64,000 nucleotides of DNA from Anaerolineales bacterium UBA5195 (GCA_002412925.1 DHVZ01000073.1:274276-338275); one strand, 5' to 3'. Shown: positions 15,820-25,100, counted from the stretch's first letter. Numbers and translations are program-made. The notes: generated by a model not told the origin, from the sequence alone.

Positions 15820-17190
15820 ATGCAACTCTCCAAAGCCATCCGCTTCCCTTTTCCGTTTCTAAGAATCTCCGCTCCAGCCATTGGCACATCTACTGTTGCC
15901 TTTGTCGGCGCAGGCGGTAAAACAACTGCCATGTTCTGTGCGGCTCAAGAACTTGCCCCGGCATTGGTCACCACCACCACGCATCTGGGCGCATGGCAAG
16001 CTTCCATGGCCAACCTCCATTTCACGTGGGATCCCAGCGATCCCATGCCAGAAATGGAAGCTACCCTAAGCAATGGAATCACCCTGGTCACTGGAAGCCT
16101 CGACGAGGCGACCGAACGTTTCCGCGGCCTGACTGCGCCACAACTGGAAAATCTCAAACAACTGGCAGGGTCTTACAATCTACCGCTGTTGATCGAAGCC
16201 GACGGTTCGCACCAGAAACCGCTGAAAGCGCCCGCCGAACATGAACCCGTCATCCCCAATGTTGTAGATATTGTGGTTGTTGTGGCCGGTTTGAGCGGAC
16301 TGGGCAAGCCATTGACCGGCGAGCATGTTCATCGCGCGGAACGCTACTCGGCTTTATGCGGGCTAAAAATGGGGGAAAACATCACGGACAGGGCACTTGT
16401 CAATTTGCTGACCCATCCTGACGGCGGGCTTAAAAATATTCCGGCAGGAGCGCAGCGGGTGGCGCTGCTTAACCAGGCTGACACACCCAAACTCCAGTCG
16501 CGGGCAAATGAAATTGGACAAGCGCTGCTCTCAACCTATGATTCCGTTGTTATCGCCAGCCTAGACCCTGCATTGGATTTCCCACGCAAGCCCGTGATGG
16601 CCGTCAAGGAAAAGATTGCCGGAATCATCCTGGCCGCCGGGAAAGCTTCCCGTTTTGGAAAGCCCAAACAGCTATTGGATTATCGTGGACAGTCTTTCGT
16701 TCGCAATGTGGCCGAAACTGCGCTGAAGGCCGGGCTTTCTCCGGTCGTCGTCGTTATCGGCGCAGAGGCCGAACAGGTCGAAGAGGCCATCCACGGCCTG
16801 CCAGTTACGATTGTGCAAAACCCGGATTGGGAAAACGGGCAAAGCACCTCCATCTGCGCTGGTCTGCGGGAATGCCGCTCAGCGGGCGGGGCGATCTTCC
16901 TGCTGGCCGACCAGCCGCAGGTGAGCGTGGAGGTGCTGCGCGCGCTGGTGGAACGCCACAGCCAGGATCTGCCTGCTGTGCTGGCCCCTTATGTCTTCGA
17001 TCAGCGCGCCAACCCGGTGCTCTTCGATCGGGTCACCTTCCAGGATTTGCTGGCCCTGCAAGGCGATACCGGCGGGCGCGCGATCTTCTCCAAATTCAGC
17101 CCGCGCTACCTGAATTGGTATGACAAACGCCTGCTATTGGATGTGGATACGCCGGAAGATTACGAAAAGCTGGTGAACAGTGAGAAGTGA
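15820..17190 (+). CDS. YqeC-MocA fusion: selenium/molybdenum cofactor protein plus cytidylyltransferase
   Basis: A 456-residue fusion of two domains usually encoded apart. Residues about 1-255 match YqeC: STVAFVGAGGKTTAMF (24-39, a P-loop-like GAGGKTT), TTTHLGAW, LLIEADGSHQKPLKAPAEHEPVIP, VVVVAGLSGLGKPL and HRAE. Residues about 265-456 are a MocA-type nucleotidyltransferase: IILAAGKASRFGKPKQLL, VQNPDWENGQSTSICAGL, LLADQPQ and QRANPVLFDR, and end VDTPEDYEKL. MocA transfers CMP to molybdopterin to form the dinucleotide cofactor used by xanthine-dehydrogenase-type hydroxylases. The fusion therefore joins two steps of the same maturation. It follows yqeB by 40 bases and precedes another mocA-like gene by three. 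Confidence 0.87.
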   Translation: MQLSKAIRFPFPFLRISAPAIGTSTVAFVGAGGKTTAMFCAAQELAPALVTTTTHLGAWQASMANLHFTWDPSDPMPEMEATLSNGITLVTGSLDEATERFRGLTAPQLENLKQLAGSYNLPLLIEADGSHQKPLKAPAEHEPVIPNVVDIVVVVAGLSGLGKPLTGEHVHRAERYSALCGLKMGENITDRALVNLLTHPDGGLKNIPAGAQRVALLNQADTPKLQSRANEIGQALLSTYDSVVIASLDPALDFPRKPVMAVKEKIAGIILAAGKASRFGKPKQLLDYRGQSFVRNVAETALKAGLSPVVVVIGAEAEQVEEAIHGLPVTIVQNPDWENGQSTSICAGLRECRSAGGAIFLLADQPQVSVEVLRALVERHSQDLPAVLAPYVFDQRANPVLFDRVTFQDLLALQGDTGGRAIFSKFSPRYLNWYDKRLLLDVDTPEDYEKLVNSEK

Positions 17191-17193
17191 AAC

Positions 17194-17832
17194 ATGAAAA
17201 AGATTTCAGCAGTTATCCTGGCCGCGGGACAATCGAGGCGCATGGGGCAGCCCAAAATGTTGCTCCCCTGGGGCAATACAACCGTGCTTGGGCAGGTAGT
17301 TGCCGTTTTGGCCGAGTCGCTAAAAACGGATGCGCGAGCAGATTTGGAAGCGGGTAAGCGGAATATTTTTGAGCTGATAGTCGTCACCGGAGGGGGACGG
17401 GAAGCAGTAGAAGCCGAGGTAGCGCGTTTGGCCGAGAAATTCCCGCTGCGCTGTGTCTACAACCCGGCGCATGAAAGCGGGGAAATGCTCTCATCCTTGC
17501 AGTGCGGGCTGATGGCCACCAGCCCGGAAGCAGAATCCGCGCTGATCGGGCTGGGAGACCAGCCGCAGCTGAGTCTGGATTCCGCGCGAAAAGTGGTCTC
17601 AGCCTTTGAGTCGTCTGACGCGCGTCTGATAGTCCCCAGTTACAACCTGCGGCGCGGGCATCCCTGGCTGGTTCAGCGCAGCTTGTGGGGTAAAATCCTG
17701 TCTTTGAAAGCCCCAGAAACGTTGAGGAATTTCCTGAATTCACATGCGGGGGAAATCCTGTACATGGAAGCCGACCAGACAATTTTGAAAGATTTAGATA
17801 CGCCCGAGGATTACCGACGCGAAAAGCCTTGA
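17194..17832 (+). CDS. MocA-like molybdopterin nucleotidyltransferase
   Basis: A 212-residue stand-alone nucleotidyltransferase with the same fold as the second half of the preceding protein: KISAVILAAGQSRRMGQPKMLLPW (3-26, the NTP-binding loop and the Lys of the signature), YNPAHESGEMLSSLQCGL, LIGLGDQPQLS and DLDTPEDY at the C-terminus. An insert around residues 55-70 (KNIFELIVVTGGG region) separates strands. It may use CTP or GTP; MobA-type GTP enzymes keep a different signature. Having two such enzymes side by side may mean different dinucleotide cofactors or different client enzymes. It overlaps nothing and starts three bases after the fusion gene. Confidence 0.85.
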   Translation: MKKISAVILAAGQSRRMGQPKMLLPWGNTTVLGQVVAVLAESLKTDARADLEAGKRNIFELIVVTGGGREAVEAEVARLAEKFPLRCVYNPAHESGEMLSSLQCGLMATSPEAESALIGLGDQPQLSLDSARKVVSAFESSDARLIVPSYNLRRGHPWLVQRSLWGKILSLKAPETLRNFLNSHAGEILYMEADQTILKDLDTPEDYRREKP

Positions 17833-17895
17833 ATTCTCGCCCCCGGCGTGCTAATCTAAAGGTGGAGCTTATTTCCAAGCTTCGTGGAGGCAAGA

Positions 17896-18183
17896 ATGAC
17901 AGACTGGGACACAATGGTCGAACACATTCACGCCGCCATGCAGGCGGTCGATCAGGCGCACGCCGCCACAGAATCCTTACGCGCGAAAACAGACCGGGAG
18001 GCAATCGAAAAATTCCAGGCAGAGATGAAAGAACTACACAGCCGCCTGGAGCAGATGCAGAAAATCCTGGCTCACGAAGATACCTACGCGCTGGATGAGT
18101 TGGCAGAAGCGTTGGGCGCCGCACTCGGCAACCAGGAGATGTATCACCGCATCCCACATTATGATCTCGACGACAAAAAGTAA
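17896..18183 (+). CDS. Small coiled-coil protein, unknown function
   Basis: A 95-residue protein started at ATG 17896, where GGAGG lies six bases upstream; earlier in-frame starts lack this. The sequence is rich in Ala, Glu, Gln and Lys, with a long helix from about 8 to 60 (heptad-like HAAMQAVDQAHAATESL and EMKELHSRLEQMQKIL), then a short helix and an acidic tail. No cysteine, membrane segment or known motif. It is followed by a strong terminator at 18251-18280, so it ends the transcription unit. Confidence 0.6.
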   Translation: MTDWDTMVEHIHAAMQAVDQAHAATESLRAKTDREAIEKFQAEMKELHSRLEQMQKILAHEDTYALDELAEALGAALGNQEMYHRIPHYDLDDKK

Positions 18184-18250
18184 AATCCTGGCTGCCAGGC
18201 GCTGACTTTACAAATCCGATAATTGACAGAAAATCCTTGCTTCAATCACA

Positions 18251-18280
18251 AAAAGCACGGCTCTGGCCGTGCTTTTCTTT
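18251..18280 (+). terminator. Intrinsic terminator
   Basis: AAAAGCACGG (18251-18260), loop CTCTGG, CCGTGCTTTT (18267-18276) followed by CTTT. It ends the cofactor/coiled-coil unit before the lipid-kinase gene. Confidence 0.85.
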
Positions 18281-18328
18281 AACCATCTCTTCCAACCTGT
18301 GATAAACTACGCCCCACTGGAGAAAAAT

Positions 18329-19246
18329 ATGCGCTATTTTGTGATGGTTAATCCGATTTGTGGACGCGGGCTGGGCGAAAAATCCATCCCGGAGATCGAA
18401 GCAGGTTTAAAAAAGGCCGGGCTGGATTTCACGCTGGTCCGGACCGAGCGCCCCTGGCATGCTGCCGAACTGGCCGAGCAAGCCGTGCGCGACGGCTACA
18501 ACGTGATTGTCTGCGCCAGCGGCGACGGGACATTGAATGAAGCCATCAACGGCTTAATGAAAGCCCGCGCGGCCGGGTTCAACCACGCCGCATTCAGTGT
18601 TTTGTCGATTGGAACCGGGAACGACTTTTCAAGCGGCATGGGCATTCCCACCGACCTGGAACACAGCCTGACTGTTTTACTCGCCAATCAGCGCAAGACC
18701 ATCGATATCGGTTTCGTCAAAGGCGGCGATTTCCCCGAGGGGCGTTTTTTCGGAAACGGCATCGGCATCGGTTTCGACGCCGCCGTCGGCACCGCTGCAG
18801 CCAAAGTCCGCTGGACGCGCGGCCTGCTGGCCTATTTAATTGGCGTCATCGCCACTGTTTTCCTGTATTACAACCCACCCAAAGTCAAAATCACGCTCGA
18901 CGATGATCAAATCATCCAGAAATCGCTGATGATTTCGATCATGAATGGCAAACGGATGGGCGGCGGTTTTCACATGGCCCCCAATAGCCAGAGCGACGAT
19001 GGGTTCTTCGACCTGTGCATTGCCGAGACTGCCTCGAAGGCGCGCATCTTTGGCCTGATTCCTTACTTCCTGAAAGGAACCCAGGAGGGCCAGCCCGAAA
19101 TCAAAATGCGTAAATCGAAAAAGGTGACTGTTACCGCGCTCGAAGGAGATTTCCCCGCTCACGCGGACGGCGAGATGTTGTGTTACACCGGGACCAGTCT
19201 CACGATGGAACTGCTTCCCGCCCAACTGGAAATTATCACCAGCTAA
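18329..19246 (+). CDS. Diacylglycerol kinase family lipid kinase
   Basis: Start at 18329 (MRYFVMVNPICGRG) with GGAG upstream, giving 305 residues; the open frame begins 60 bases earlier inside the terminator. DagK/YegS family proteins phosphorylate diacylglycerol or related lipids using ATP, on the inner face of the membrane. Seen: VNPICGRGLGEK (nucleotide-binding start), IVCASGDGTLNEAINGL (63-76, the GGDGT motif, here SGDGT), LSIGTGNDFSS, and the C-terminal GGGFHMAPNSQSDDGFFDLCI. The first Gly of GGDGT is Ser, a mild deviation. The PlsC-like gene follows on the same strand, giving a lipid-metabolism pair. Confidence 0.85.
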   Translation: MRYFVMVNPICGRGLGEKSIPEIEAGLKKAGLDFTLVRTERPWHAAELAEQAVRDGYNVIVCASGDGTLNEAINGLMKARAAGFNHAAFSVLSIGTGNDFSSGMGIPTDLEHSLTVLLANQRKTIDIGFVKGGDFPEGRFFGNGIGIGFDAAVGTAAAKVRWTRGLLAYLIGVIATVFLYYNPPKVKITLDDDQIIQKSLMISIMNGKRMGGGFHMAPNSQSDDGFFDLCIAETASKARIFGLIPYFLKGTQEGQPEIKMRKSKKVTVTALEGDFPAHADGEMLCYTGTSLTMELLPAQLEIITS

Positions 19247-19283
19247 TAGCGTCTTCTCCCTCCCCCGCCAAAAACCGGCGGAC

Positions 19284-19318
19284 CTTCCCCAGCCCTCTCC
19301 CGATCAGGAGAGGGGGAG
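19284..19318. repeat. CCCTCTCC/GGAGAGGG palindromic repeat (intergenic copy)
   Basis: CTTCCCCAGCCCTCTCCCGATCAGGAGAGGGGGAG contains an 8-bp perfect hairpin: CCCTCTCC (19293-19300), six-base loop, GGAGAGGG (19307-19314). It is closely similar to the copy inside the tal-pgi gene at 30494-30533. A preceding CCGCCAAAAACCGGCGG (about 19266-19282) adds a second small hairpin. No U-run follows, so it is unlikely to be a terminator. Confidence 0.6.
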
Positions 19319-19330
19319 ATATAAATCTAG

Positions 19331-20008
19331 ATGAATCTGATGCAATGGATTGTCACCTACGGCTGCAAACTTGGCCTGGAAGTCATGTGCCGGATCGACG
19401 CCAGGGAATTACAGAAAGTCCCGCAAACCGGGCCGTTGATCGCTTTTGCCAATCACACTGGCATGGTGGAAGCGCCAGTCCTGTATACGCAGCTCCAACC
19501 CCGGAAAAAGCTGACCGCCATCGCCAAAATCGAGACCTGGGACAACCGATTCCTGAACTGGGTTTTTACGCTCTGGAATATCATCCCCATCCGCCGCGGC
19601 GAAGCGGACATGGTTGCCATGCGCAAGTCGCTGGAAGCGCTGGAGCAGGGCTGCATCCTGGGCATGTCTCCAGAGGGGACGCGCAGCAAAAGCGGGAAGC
19701 TGATCCGCGCGCGCGGCGGCGTGGCCATGCTAGCCCTGCACAGCGGCGCGCCGTTGCAGCCTGTGGCGCACTGGGGCGGGGAAAGTTTTGGCGAGAACGT
19801 CAAGAAATTCAAGCGGACGGATTTTCACATCCGCGTAGGGCCGATCTTTTATCTCGACGCGCATGGCGAGCGCGTGTCAAAAGAAATCCGCCAGCAGATG
19901 GCGGATGAGATGATGTACCAGTTGGCAAAACTATTACCCGAAGAGTACCGGGGCGAATATTCTGATTTGAAGAACGCGACCGAGAAGTTTTTTCGCTTTG
20001 TGAAATAG
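19331..20008 (+). CDS. PlsC-type 1-acylglycerol-3-phosphate acyltransferase family protein
   Basis: A 225-residue acyltransferase. PlsC adds a fatty acyl chain to the sn-2 position of lysophosphatidate during phospholipid synthesis. Seen: motif I FANHTGMVEAP (His42), then motif II WVFTLWNIIPIRRGEADM (about 77-94), motif III MSPEGTRSKSGKLIRARGG, and the C-terminal motif IV region VAHWGGE. In motif I the second acidic residue of HX4D is Glu47 rather than Asp, so it is an HX4E variant; Glu can substitute in principle, but activity should be checked. Ends against a shared terminator. Confidence 0.83.
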   Translation: MNLMQWIVTYGCKLGLEVMCRIDARELQKVPQTGPLIAFANHTGMVEAPVLYTQLQPRKKLTAIAKIETWDNRFLNWVFTLWNIIPIRRGEADMVAMRKSLEALEQGCILGMSPEGTRSKSGKLIRARGGVAMLALHSGAPLQPVAHWGGESFGENVKKFKRTDFHIRVGPIFYLDAHGERVSKEIRQQMADEMMYQLAKLLPEEYRGEYSDLKNATEKFFRFVK

Positions 20009-20040
20009 GCCGTGGACGGTAGGTGGGACGATAAAACCAA

Positions 20041-20070
20041 AAAACGAGAGCCGCCAGCGCTCTCGTTTTT
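20041..20070. terminator. Bidirectional terminator between convergent genes
   Basis: AAAACGAGAGC (20041-20051) and GCTCTCGTTTT (20059-20069) form a perfect 11-bp stem with A and T tracts on the two sides, so it can stop transcription from both the PlsC gene and the minus-strand GNAT gene. Confidence 0.88.
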
Positions 20071-20078
20071 GATCCGGT

Positions 20079-20549
20079 CTACGGTCTATCATCCAATTCA
20101 TACCAATAAACGTTCGTTTCCCATTTTTTGAAGCCCATTTTACGATAAAGCGCATTCGCCGCCACGCGGCGCGGATTGCAGGTTAGCGAGACGCCTTTCA
20201 GGCCCATTTCACGGGCAATTTGGAGCAAGTGGTTGACCAACGCCTCACCGAGGCCCTGTCCCCGCATGGATTCGTCGACAATCACATCTTCAACATGCGC
20301 ATGCACCCCGCTCGGTGTGCGGAAGACGCCCAGGGTGGCCGCCCCGAGGATTTCACCATCAGCCTCGGAAGAAGCCCCGCAAGCTTTCTGCGAGGCGCGG
20401 GCGAGAATCAAGACGCTGGGCGAATCAAGTAGTTTTTGCAATTCAGCAGAGGTCGGAATGGGGGCTTTGGTCAACTGCGGAATCAGCCGCTCGAAAGCGG
20501 CCAACAATTCGGGGGTGACAGTTTCGACGCGGGTGATGGAGAGATTCAT
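20079..20549 (-). CDS. GNAT-family N-acetyltransferase
   Basis: A 156-residue acetyltransferase. The acetyl-CoA-binding motif is VDESMRGQGLGEALVNHL (motif A with the RGQGLG loop), followed by helix and the strand GVSLTCNPRRVAANALYRKMGF typical of the GNAT motif B. The substrate (amine, amino acid or N-terminus) cannot be told. Its start overlaps the stop of the upstream fuculose-aldolase-type gene by four bases (ATGA), so it is translationally coupled and belongs to the pcs-aldolase-GNAT operon. It ends at the shared terminator 20041-20070. Confidence 0.86.
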   Translation of the reverse strand: MNLSITRVETVTPELLAAFERLIPQLTKAPIPTSAELQKLLDSPSVLILARASQKACGASSEADGEILGAATLGVFRTPSGVHAHVEDVIVDESMRGQGLGEALVNHLLQIAREMGLKGVSLTCNPRRVAANALYRKMGFKKWETNVYWYELDDRP

Positions 20550-21226
20550 CTTGAACGCATTTTGAAATACAACTCGCGCAAGGCCGGCATCATCTCGTCG
20601 GGCAGGTGATTGACGTTGCCAAGCAGGTGCGCGGTCACCACGGTTTTTGCCACGCTTTCGAGCCGCTCGAGGTGGCTCAGGGCTTCATCCAGGTCTGTGC
20701 CAAAGGTGATCGCGCCGTGGTTGCGGATCAGGATTGCGTTATGATCTTTTACCAATTCGCTGATGGCGCGGGCGTTATCGTCCGAGCTGGGCAGGGCAAA
20801 ACGCGTGGTTGGGACGGGTCCAAGACCCTCCAAGACTTCGGGCAAGATATCGACCGGAAACGGAATCCCGGCCACGGTGAGCGCAGTCGCATTCGAAGGA
20901 TGGGCATGGATCACAGCGCGGATATCCGCCCGCTGGCGGTAAGCCTCCAGGTGCATCGCCGTCTCCGATGAGGCCTTGCGCTTCCGCTTCGAATCCGCTT
21001 TGATAATCTGACCGTCTAGATCGACGATTAGCAGGTCCTCCGGTTCCAGGCGGCCTTTGCACATCCCCGAGGGGGTAATCACGACGCTGTCGCCACCCAG
21101 GCGCATCGAAAGATTGCCGTTGTTCGAAAGCATCAAGCCGCTCGCATAGCAAATCCGCCCGGCTTCGACAATCGAGAGACGCAGATCGCGTTCTGTGGCG
21201 AAAGACGAAAGGTGTAAATGGTTCAT
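20546..21226 (-). CDS. Class II aldolase/adducin family (fuculose-1-phosphate aldolase type)
   Basis: A 226-residue zinc aldolase domain. Class II aldolases cleave phosphorylated ketoses (fuculose-, rhamnulose-, ribulose-phosphate type) or act as decarboxylases/epimerases. Seen: NNGNLSMRLGGDSVVITPSG (the phosphate-loop region), KASSETAMHL (acidic catalytic Glu), VIHAHPSNATAL (His-Ala-His zinc ligands) and ILIRNHGAITFG (third zinc His). Catalytic residues are intact. The substrate is not determined from sequence; L-fuculose phosphate is the usual default name. Sits between pcs and the GNAT gene in one operon. Confidence 0.85.
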   Translation of the reverse strand: MNHLHLSSFATERDLRLSIVEAGRICYASGLMLSNNGNLSMRLGGDSVVITPSGMCKGRLEPEDLLIVDLDGQIIKADSKRKRKASSETAMHLEAYRQRADIRAVIHAHPSNATALTVAGIPFPVDILPEVLEGLGPVPTTRFALPSSDDNARAISELVKDHNAILIRNHGAITFGTDLDEALSHLERLESVAKTVVTAHLLGNVNHLPDEMMPALRELYFKMRSR

Positions 21227-21233
21227 CTCACGC

Positions 21234-21968
21234 TCATCCGACCGCAGCCTGAAGCTTTTTGTCCCGCGGCCAGAGGCTCAAGGCGGCGTAGTAACCGACG
21301 TAAATGAAGGATACCCAGACCACCCATTTTGGGACATCTGGGTATTGCATCACACCCCAAATACCAATGATGCCGTACAAATACGAGAGGATCAAGGTTA
21401 AGCTGCGCAAACGCAGGTTACGGCTGGGATAGATGTACTTGACCGGAACAAAAACCAGAAGATTACAGATGGTCAGAATCGCCAGGTTGATCCAGGGATT
21501 CAACCCCATCACCAGCATGTAGAGCACCAGCACGTTCCAGTAAGACGGGAAGCCCTTGAAAAAATAATCATCAGTCTCGTCAGTTTTCGCATCCGTCTGG
21601 GTAAACTGATAAGCAGAGGTCAGCAAAATGGCAAAAGCGCCAGCCAGCTTAAAACCAGCCGGCAGCAAGTCGGCCTCCACCAGGAACAAGGCCGGGACAA
21701 CCACGTAGTTCAGGTAATCCAGGATATTATCGAGCAGGGCGCCGTCGATATTTGGCGCATAGGTCTTGACATTCGCCCAGCGCGCCAGCATGCCATCGAA
21801 ACCATCCACGAACATAGCCAAAACCATCCACAAAATTGCCAGCCGCCATTCATGCTTAAACACCGCCATCAACGCCAGCAAGCCCCAAAGGGCACCCGTA
21901 GCCGTAAAAAGGTGGACACCGTAGGCATAGATTATGCGGTTCAGGGGAAGATGAGACTTGCTTTCCAT
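21234..21968 (-). CDS. pcs: Phosphatidylcholine synthase (CDP-alcohol phosphatidyltransferase)
   Basis: Start placed at 21968 (MESKSHL) with GGAGAG upstream; 244 residues, about eight membrane segments. The CDP-alcohol phosphatidyltransferase signature is present: Asp55, Asp58-Gly59, Ala62-Arg63, Gly76, Asp80, Asp84 in VDGFDGMLAR and DGALLDNILDY. The surrounding text (HLFTATGALWGLLAL, and DNILDYLNYVVVP) matches Pcs, which joins free choline to CDP-diacylglycerol to make phosphatidylcholine in the membrane, rather than PgsA or PssA. It heads an operon with the aldolase and GNAT genes and has its own strong promoter at 22024-22052. Choline would have to be taken up, and no transporter for it is in the window. 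Confidence 0.85.
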   Translation of the reverse strand: MESKSHLPLNRIIYAYGVHLFTATGALWGLLALMAVFKHEWRLAILWMVLAMFVDGFDGMLARWANVKTYAPNIDGALLDNILDYLNYVVVPALFLVEADLLPAGFKLAGAFAILLTSAYQFTQTDAKTDETDDYFFKGFPSYWNVLVLYMLVMGLNPWINLAILTICNLLVFVPVKYIYPSRNLRLRSLTLILSYLYGIIGIWGVMQYPDVPKWVVWVSFIYVGYYAALSLWPRDKKLQAAVG

Positions 21969-22023
21969 TTTTATTTTTCTCTCCAAGGGGAAGTTTCGAG
22001 GTGAATCCCGAGTAAGTTCGCAA

Positions 22024-22052
22024 ATTATACCCTGTGAAAAGGACAATCCCAA
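22024..22052 (-). promoter_or_regulatory. Sigma-70 promoter for the pcs operon
   Basis: On the minus strand: TTGGGA (22052-22047), 17 bases, TATAAT (22029-22024). Gives a 5' leader of about 50 bases before the pcs start. Confidence 0.75.
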
Positions 22053-22066
22053 TCACAAAGACGAAA

Positions 22067-22135
22067 GGCGGCAGAGTTTCTGCCGCCCAGGTTGCGTACT
22101 CGAAAAGCGGGCAGGCCTGTTTGAGGCCTGCCCGC
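22067..22135 (-). terminator. Double terminator of ileS
   Basis: On the minus strand the ileS 3' end is followed by GCGGGCAGGCC-loop-GGCCTGCCCGC (22135-22107) with TTTTCG, and then by a second hairpin GGCGGCAGA/TCTGCCGCC (22087-22067) with TTTCG. Both lie just before the pcs promoter. Confidence 0.8.
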
Positions 22136-22141
22136 CATTGT

Positions 22142-25100
22142 TCAGGCCTTTACCAGGCCAATCACCACCGTTTCGCCATCGAAAGCCTCCGAAATCACCT
22201 TTGCTTTGGCAGGGGCTGCGGCAAAGGTCAACGCCACGGTTAGTGTTTCGCCAGTGACATAATCCTTGTGGTGCAAAAGCGCATCCTTGAGCGTGGGCGA
22301 GGCTTCCAAGTATAGCTTGATGCGGTCAGCCACCTCCAGGCCGCTTTCCTTACGGAAATCCTGCACACGGCGCACAAACTCGCGCGCCAGGCCCTCTTTG
22401 AACAATTCCGGCGTTAATTCCGTCACCAGAGCAGCCACATACGGACCATCTTCAGCAACAGCGAAGCCTTCCCTGGCCAGAGATTTGACTTCGACCTCTT
22501 CGGGCAGGATTTCTAACCCCTGACCATCGATATCGACCATCAGCCTGCCTTCCGTCAAAAAGGCCTGCGCAACTTCCTCAGGATTCAGCGCCAGAAGGGC
22601 TTTCTGGATCACCGGGAACTTGTTGCCATACTTCTGTCCCAACTGCTTGGGCAGCGGCTTAACCGTATGCTGGAGCGCTTCGGTGCTGGCGTCGAGCAGG
22701 CGCACTTTCTTGACGTTGAGTTCGTCCATCAACAGGTCATCGTAATCGCGGACGGCGGCGCGCTCGTTGACATTCGCCACCGAGAAGGCGGCCTCAGCCA
22801 GCGGCTGGCGAACCTTGCGGTTGGCTTTCGCGCGGGCAGCGTGACCCAACGAGGCCAGGCGCATGACCAGTTCCATATCGTGGTTGAGTTTCTCGTCGAC
22901 GAGGGCGGCATCCTCTTCGGGCCAGGATGAGAGATGCACCGATTCGGGCGCGCTCGGATCGAAGGAACAGACCAGGTTCTGGTACATTTCGTCAGCCAGG
23001 AAGGGCATGGCCGGGGCCAGCAGTTTGCTCAGGGTCACCAGGGCCGTGTAAAGGGTGGCATAGGCAGCCTGTTTATCGGTATCCGATTCGGATTTCCAGA
23101 AACGGCGGCGGGAACGGCGCAGGTACCACGTTGAAAGAACCTCCACAAACTTTTCAATCGGGCGCGTACCGCCGGTGACATCGTAATCCTCATAAGCGGC
23201 GGTCACATTGCGGACGAGGGCGTTAAGTTCAGAGAGCAGCCACTTATCGAGGCTGGAGTAAGCCACCTGGGCGTTGCCAGGCTGCCACTGATCGAGATTC
23301 GCATACGTCACAAAGAACGAGTAGACGTTCCAGAGCGTCAGCGTGAAACTGCGCGTGACTTCGCCAACCAGGTCAGACGAGAAGCGGCGTTCGTTGCCGG
23401 GCGGCGTGGCGGTGTAGAGATACCAGCGCAGCGCATCGGCGCCATGAACATTAATCACATCCCAGGGCTGGACGATGTTGCCAAGCGACTTGGACATCTT
23501 GCGCCCTTCGGCATCCTGGATGTGGCCGAGGCAGATGACATTTTTATAGGCCACGCTATCCATCAACATCGTGCTGATGGCGTGCAGCGAATAGAACCAG
23601 CCGCGCGTCTGGTCGACTGCCTCGCAGATGTAATCAGCAGGGAACTGGGCCTTGAACTTTTCCTGGTTCTCGAAGGGATAATGCCACTGGGCATAGGGCA
23701 TCGAACCCGAATCAAACCAAACGTCAATCAGTTCGGGCACACGGGTCATTTTTCCGCCGCACTCCTGGCACGGGAAATAGACACTGTCCACGTGTGGGCG
23801 GTGCAAATCCAATTCGGTCAGGTCGCGGCCCGATAGCTGGCTGAGTTCTGCCACTGAACCGATACAGTGTTGGTGCTTGCAATCCGCGCATTCCCAAACC
23901 GGGAGCGGCGTGCCCCAATAGCGTTCACGACTCAAAGCCCAGTCAATGTTGTTCGAGAGCCAGTTGCCAAAGCGTCCATCTTTGATATGCTCGGGCACCC
24001 AATGGATGGTCTGGTTCAGGCCGACCAGCCGTTCCTTAAACTGGCTGGTGCGGATATACCAGGCCTCGCGGGCATAATAGAGCAACGGCGTGCTGCAACG
24101 CCAGCAGAACGGGTAAGTGTGGGTATAACGTTCATCGCGGTAGAGCAGGCCGCGATTGCGCAGGTCGGTGGTGATGTCGGGGTCAGCATCCTTGACAAAG
24201 ACCCCGCGCCAGGGCGTCACCTCGGGAATGAAAGTACCGTCCGGCGCAACCGTCATGATGACCGGCAGATCGTATTCCATCGCCACTTTCATATCATCCG
24301 CGCCGAAAGCAGGCGCGATATGGACAAGACCGGTGCCATCCTCGATGGTGACGAAGTCACCCAGGATGACATAATGCGCCGGTTTTTCGGGCGGCAGGAA
24401 GGTAAATAAGGGTTTGTACTTGGTCCCCTTCAGTTTCTTACCCTTGAAAGTTTCCAGCACTTTGACTTCCTCGCCACGGAAAACTTTCTCGAGCAACGCC
24501 TGGGCCAGGATGAGTTTTTCGGTGCCGCCTTCTGGAAGGGCATGTTCCACCTTGACGTAATCCACTTCGGCCCCGGCGGCCACCGCCACATTGGCAGGCA
24601 GGGTCCAGGGAGTAGTTGTCCAGACCAGCAGCGAGGTGCCCGGCTCGTCCATCAACGGCAGGCGGATAAAGACCGAGGGGTCAGAAGCTTCGTCGTAACC
24701 AAGGGCCACCTCGTGGTCAGAGAGCGGCGTGCCGCAGCGCGGGCAGTACGGGACAACCTTGAAGCCCTGGTAGAGCAGGTCCTTGTCCCAGAAATTGCGC
24801 AGGATCGACCAGACCGACTCGATATAGTCGTTGGTAAAAGTCACATAGGCGGTGCTCAGGTCAACCCAAAAGGCAACACGGTCGGTCAGCCGCTCCCAGT
24901 CCTGGATGTAGTCGAAGGCAGATTTACGGCATTCGGCATTGAACTTGTCGATACCATAAGCTTCGATCTGCTGTTTGTTGGTGAAGCCGTGCTTTTTCTC
25001 GACCTCAATTTCCACCGGCAGGCCGTGCGTATCCCAGCCGCCGCGCCGCGAGACGTGGTAACCGCGCATAATCTTGTAGCGCGGGAACATATCCTTGAAA

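Noticed and set aside
19121..19141. GGTGACTGTTACC as a third copy of the 62-63 bp element
   Set aside because: It lies inside the lipid-kinase gene, encodes KKVTVTA in frame, and has no matching second arm or core.
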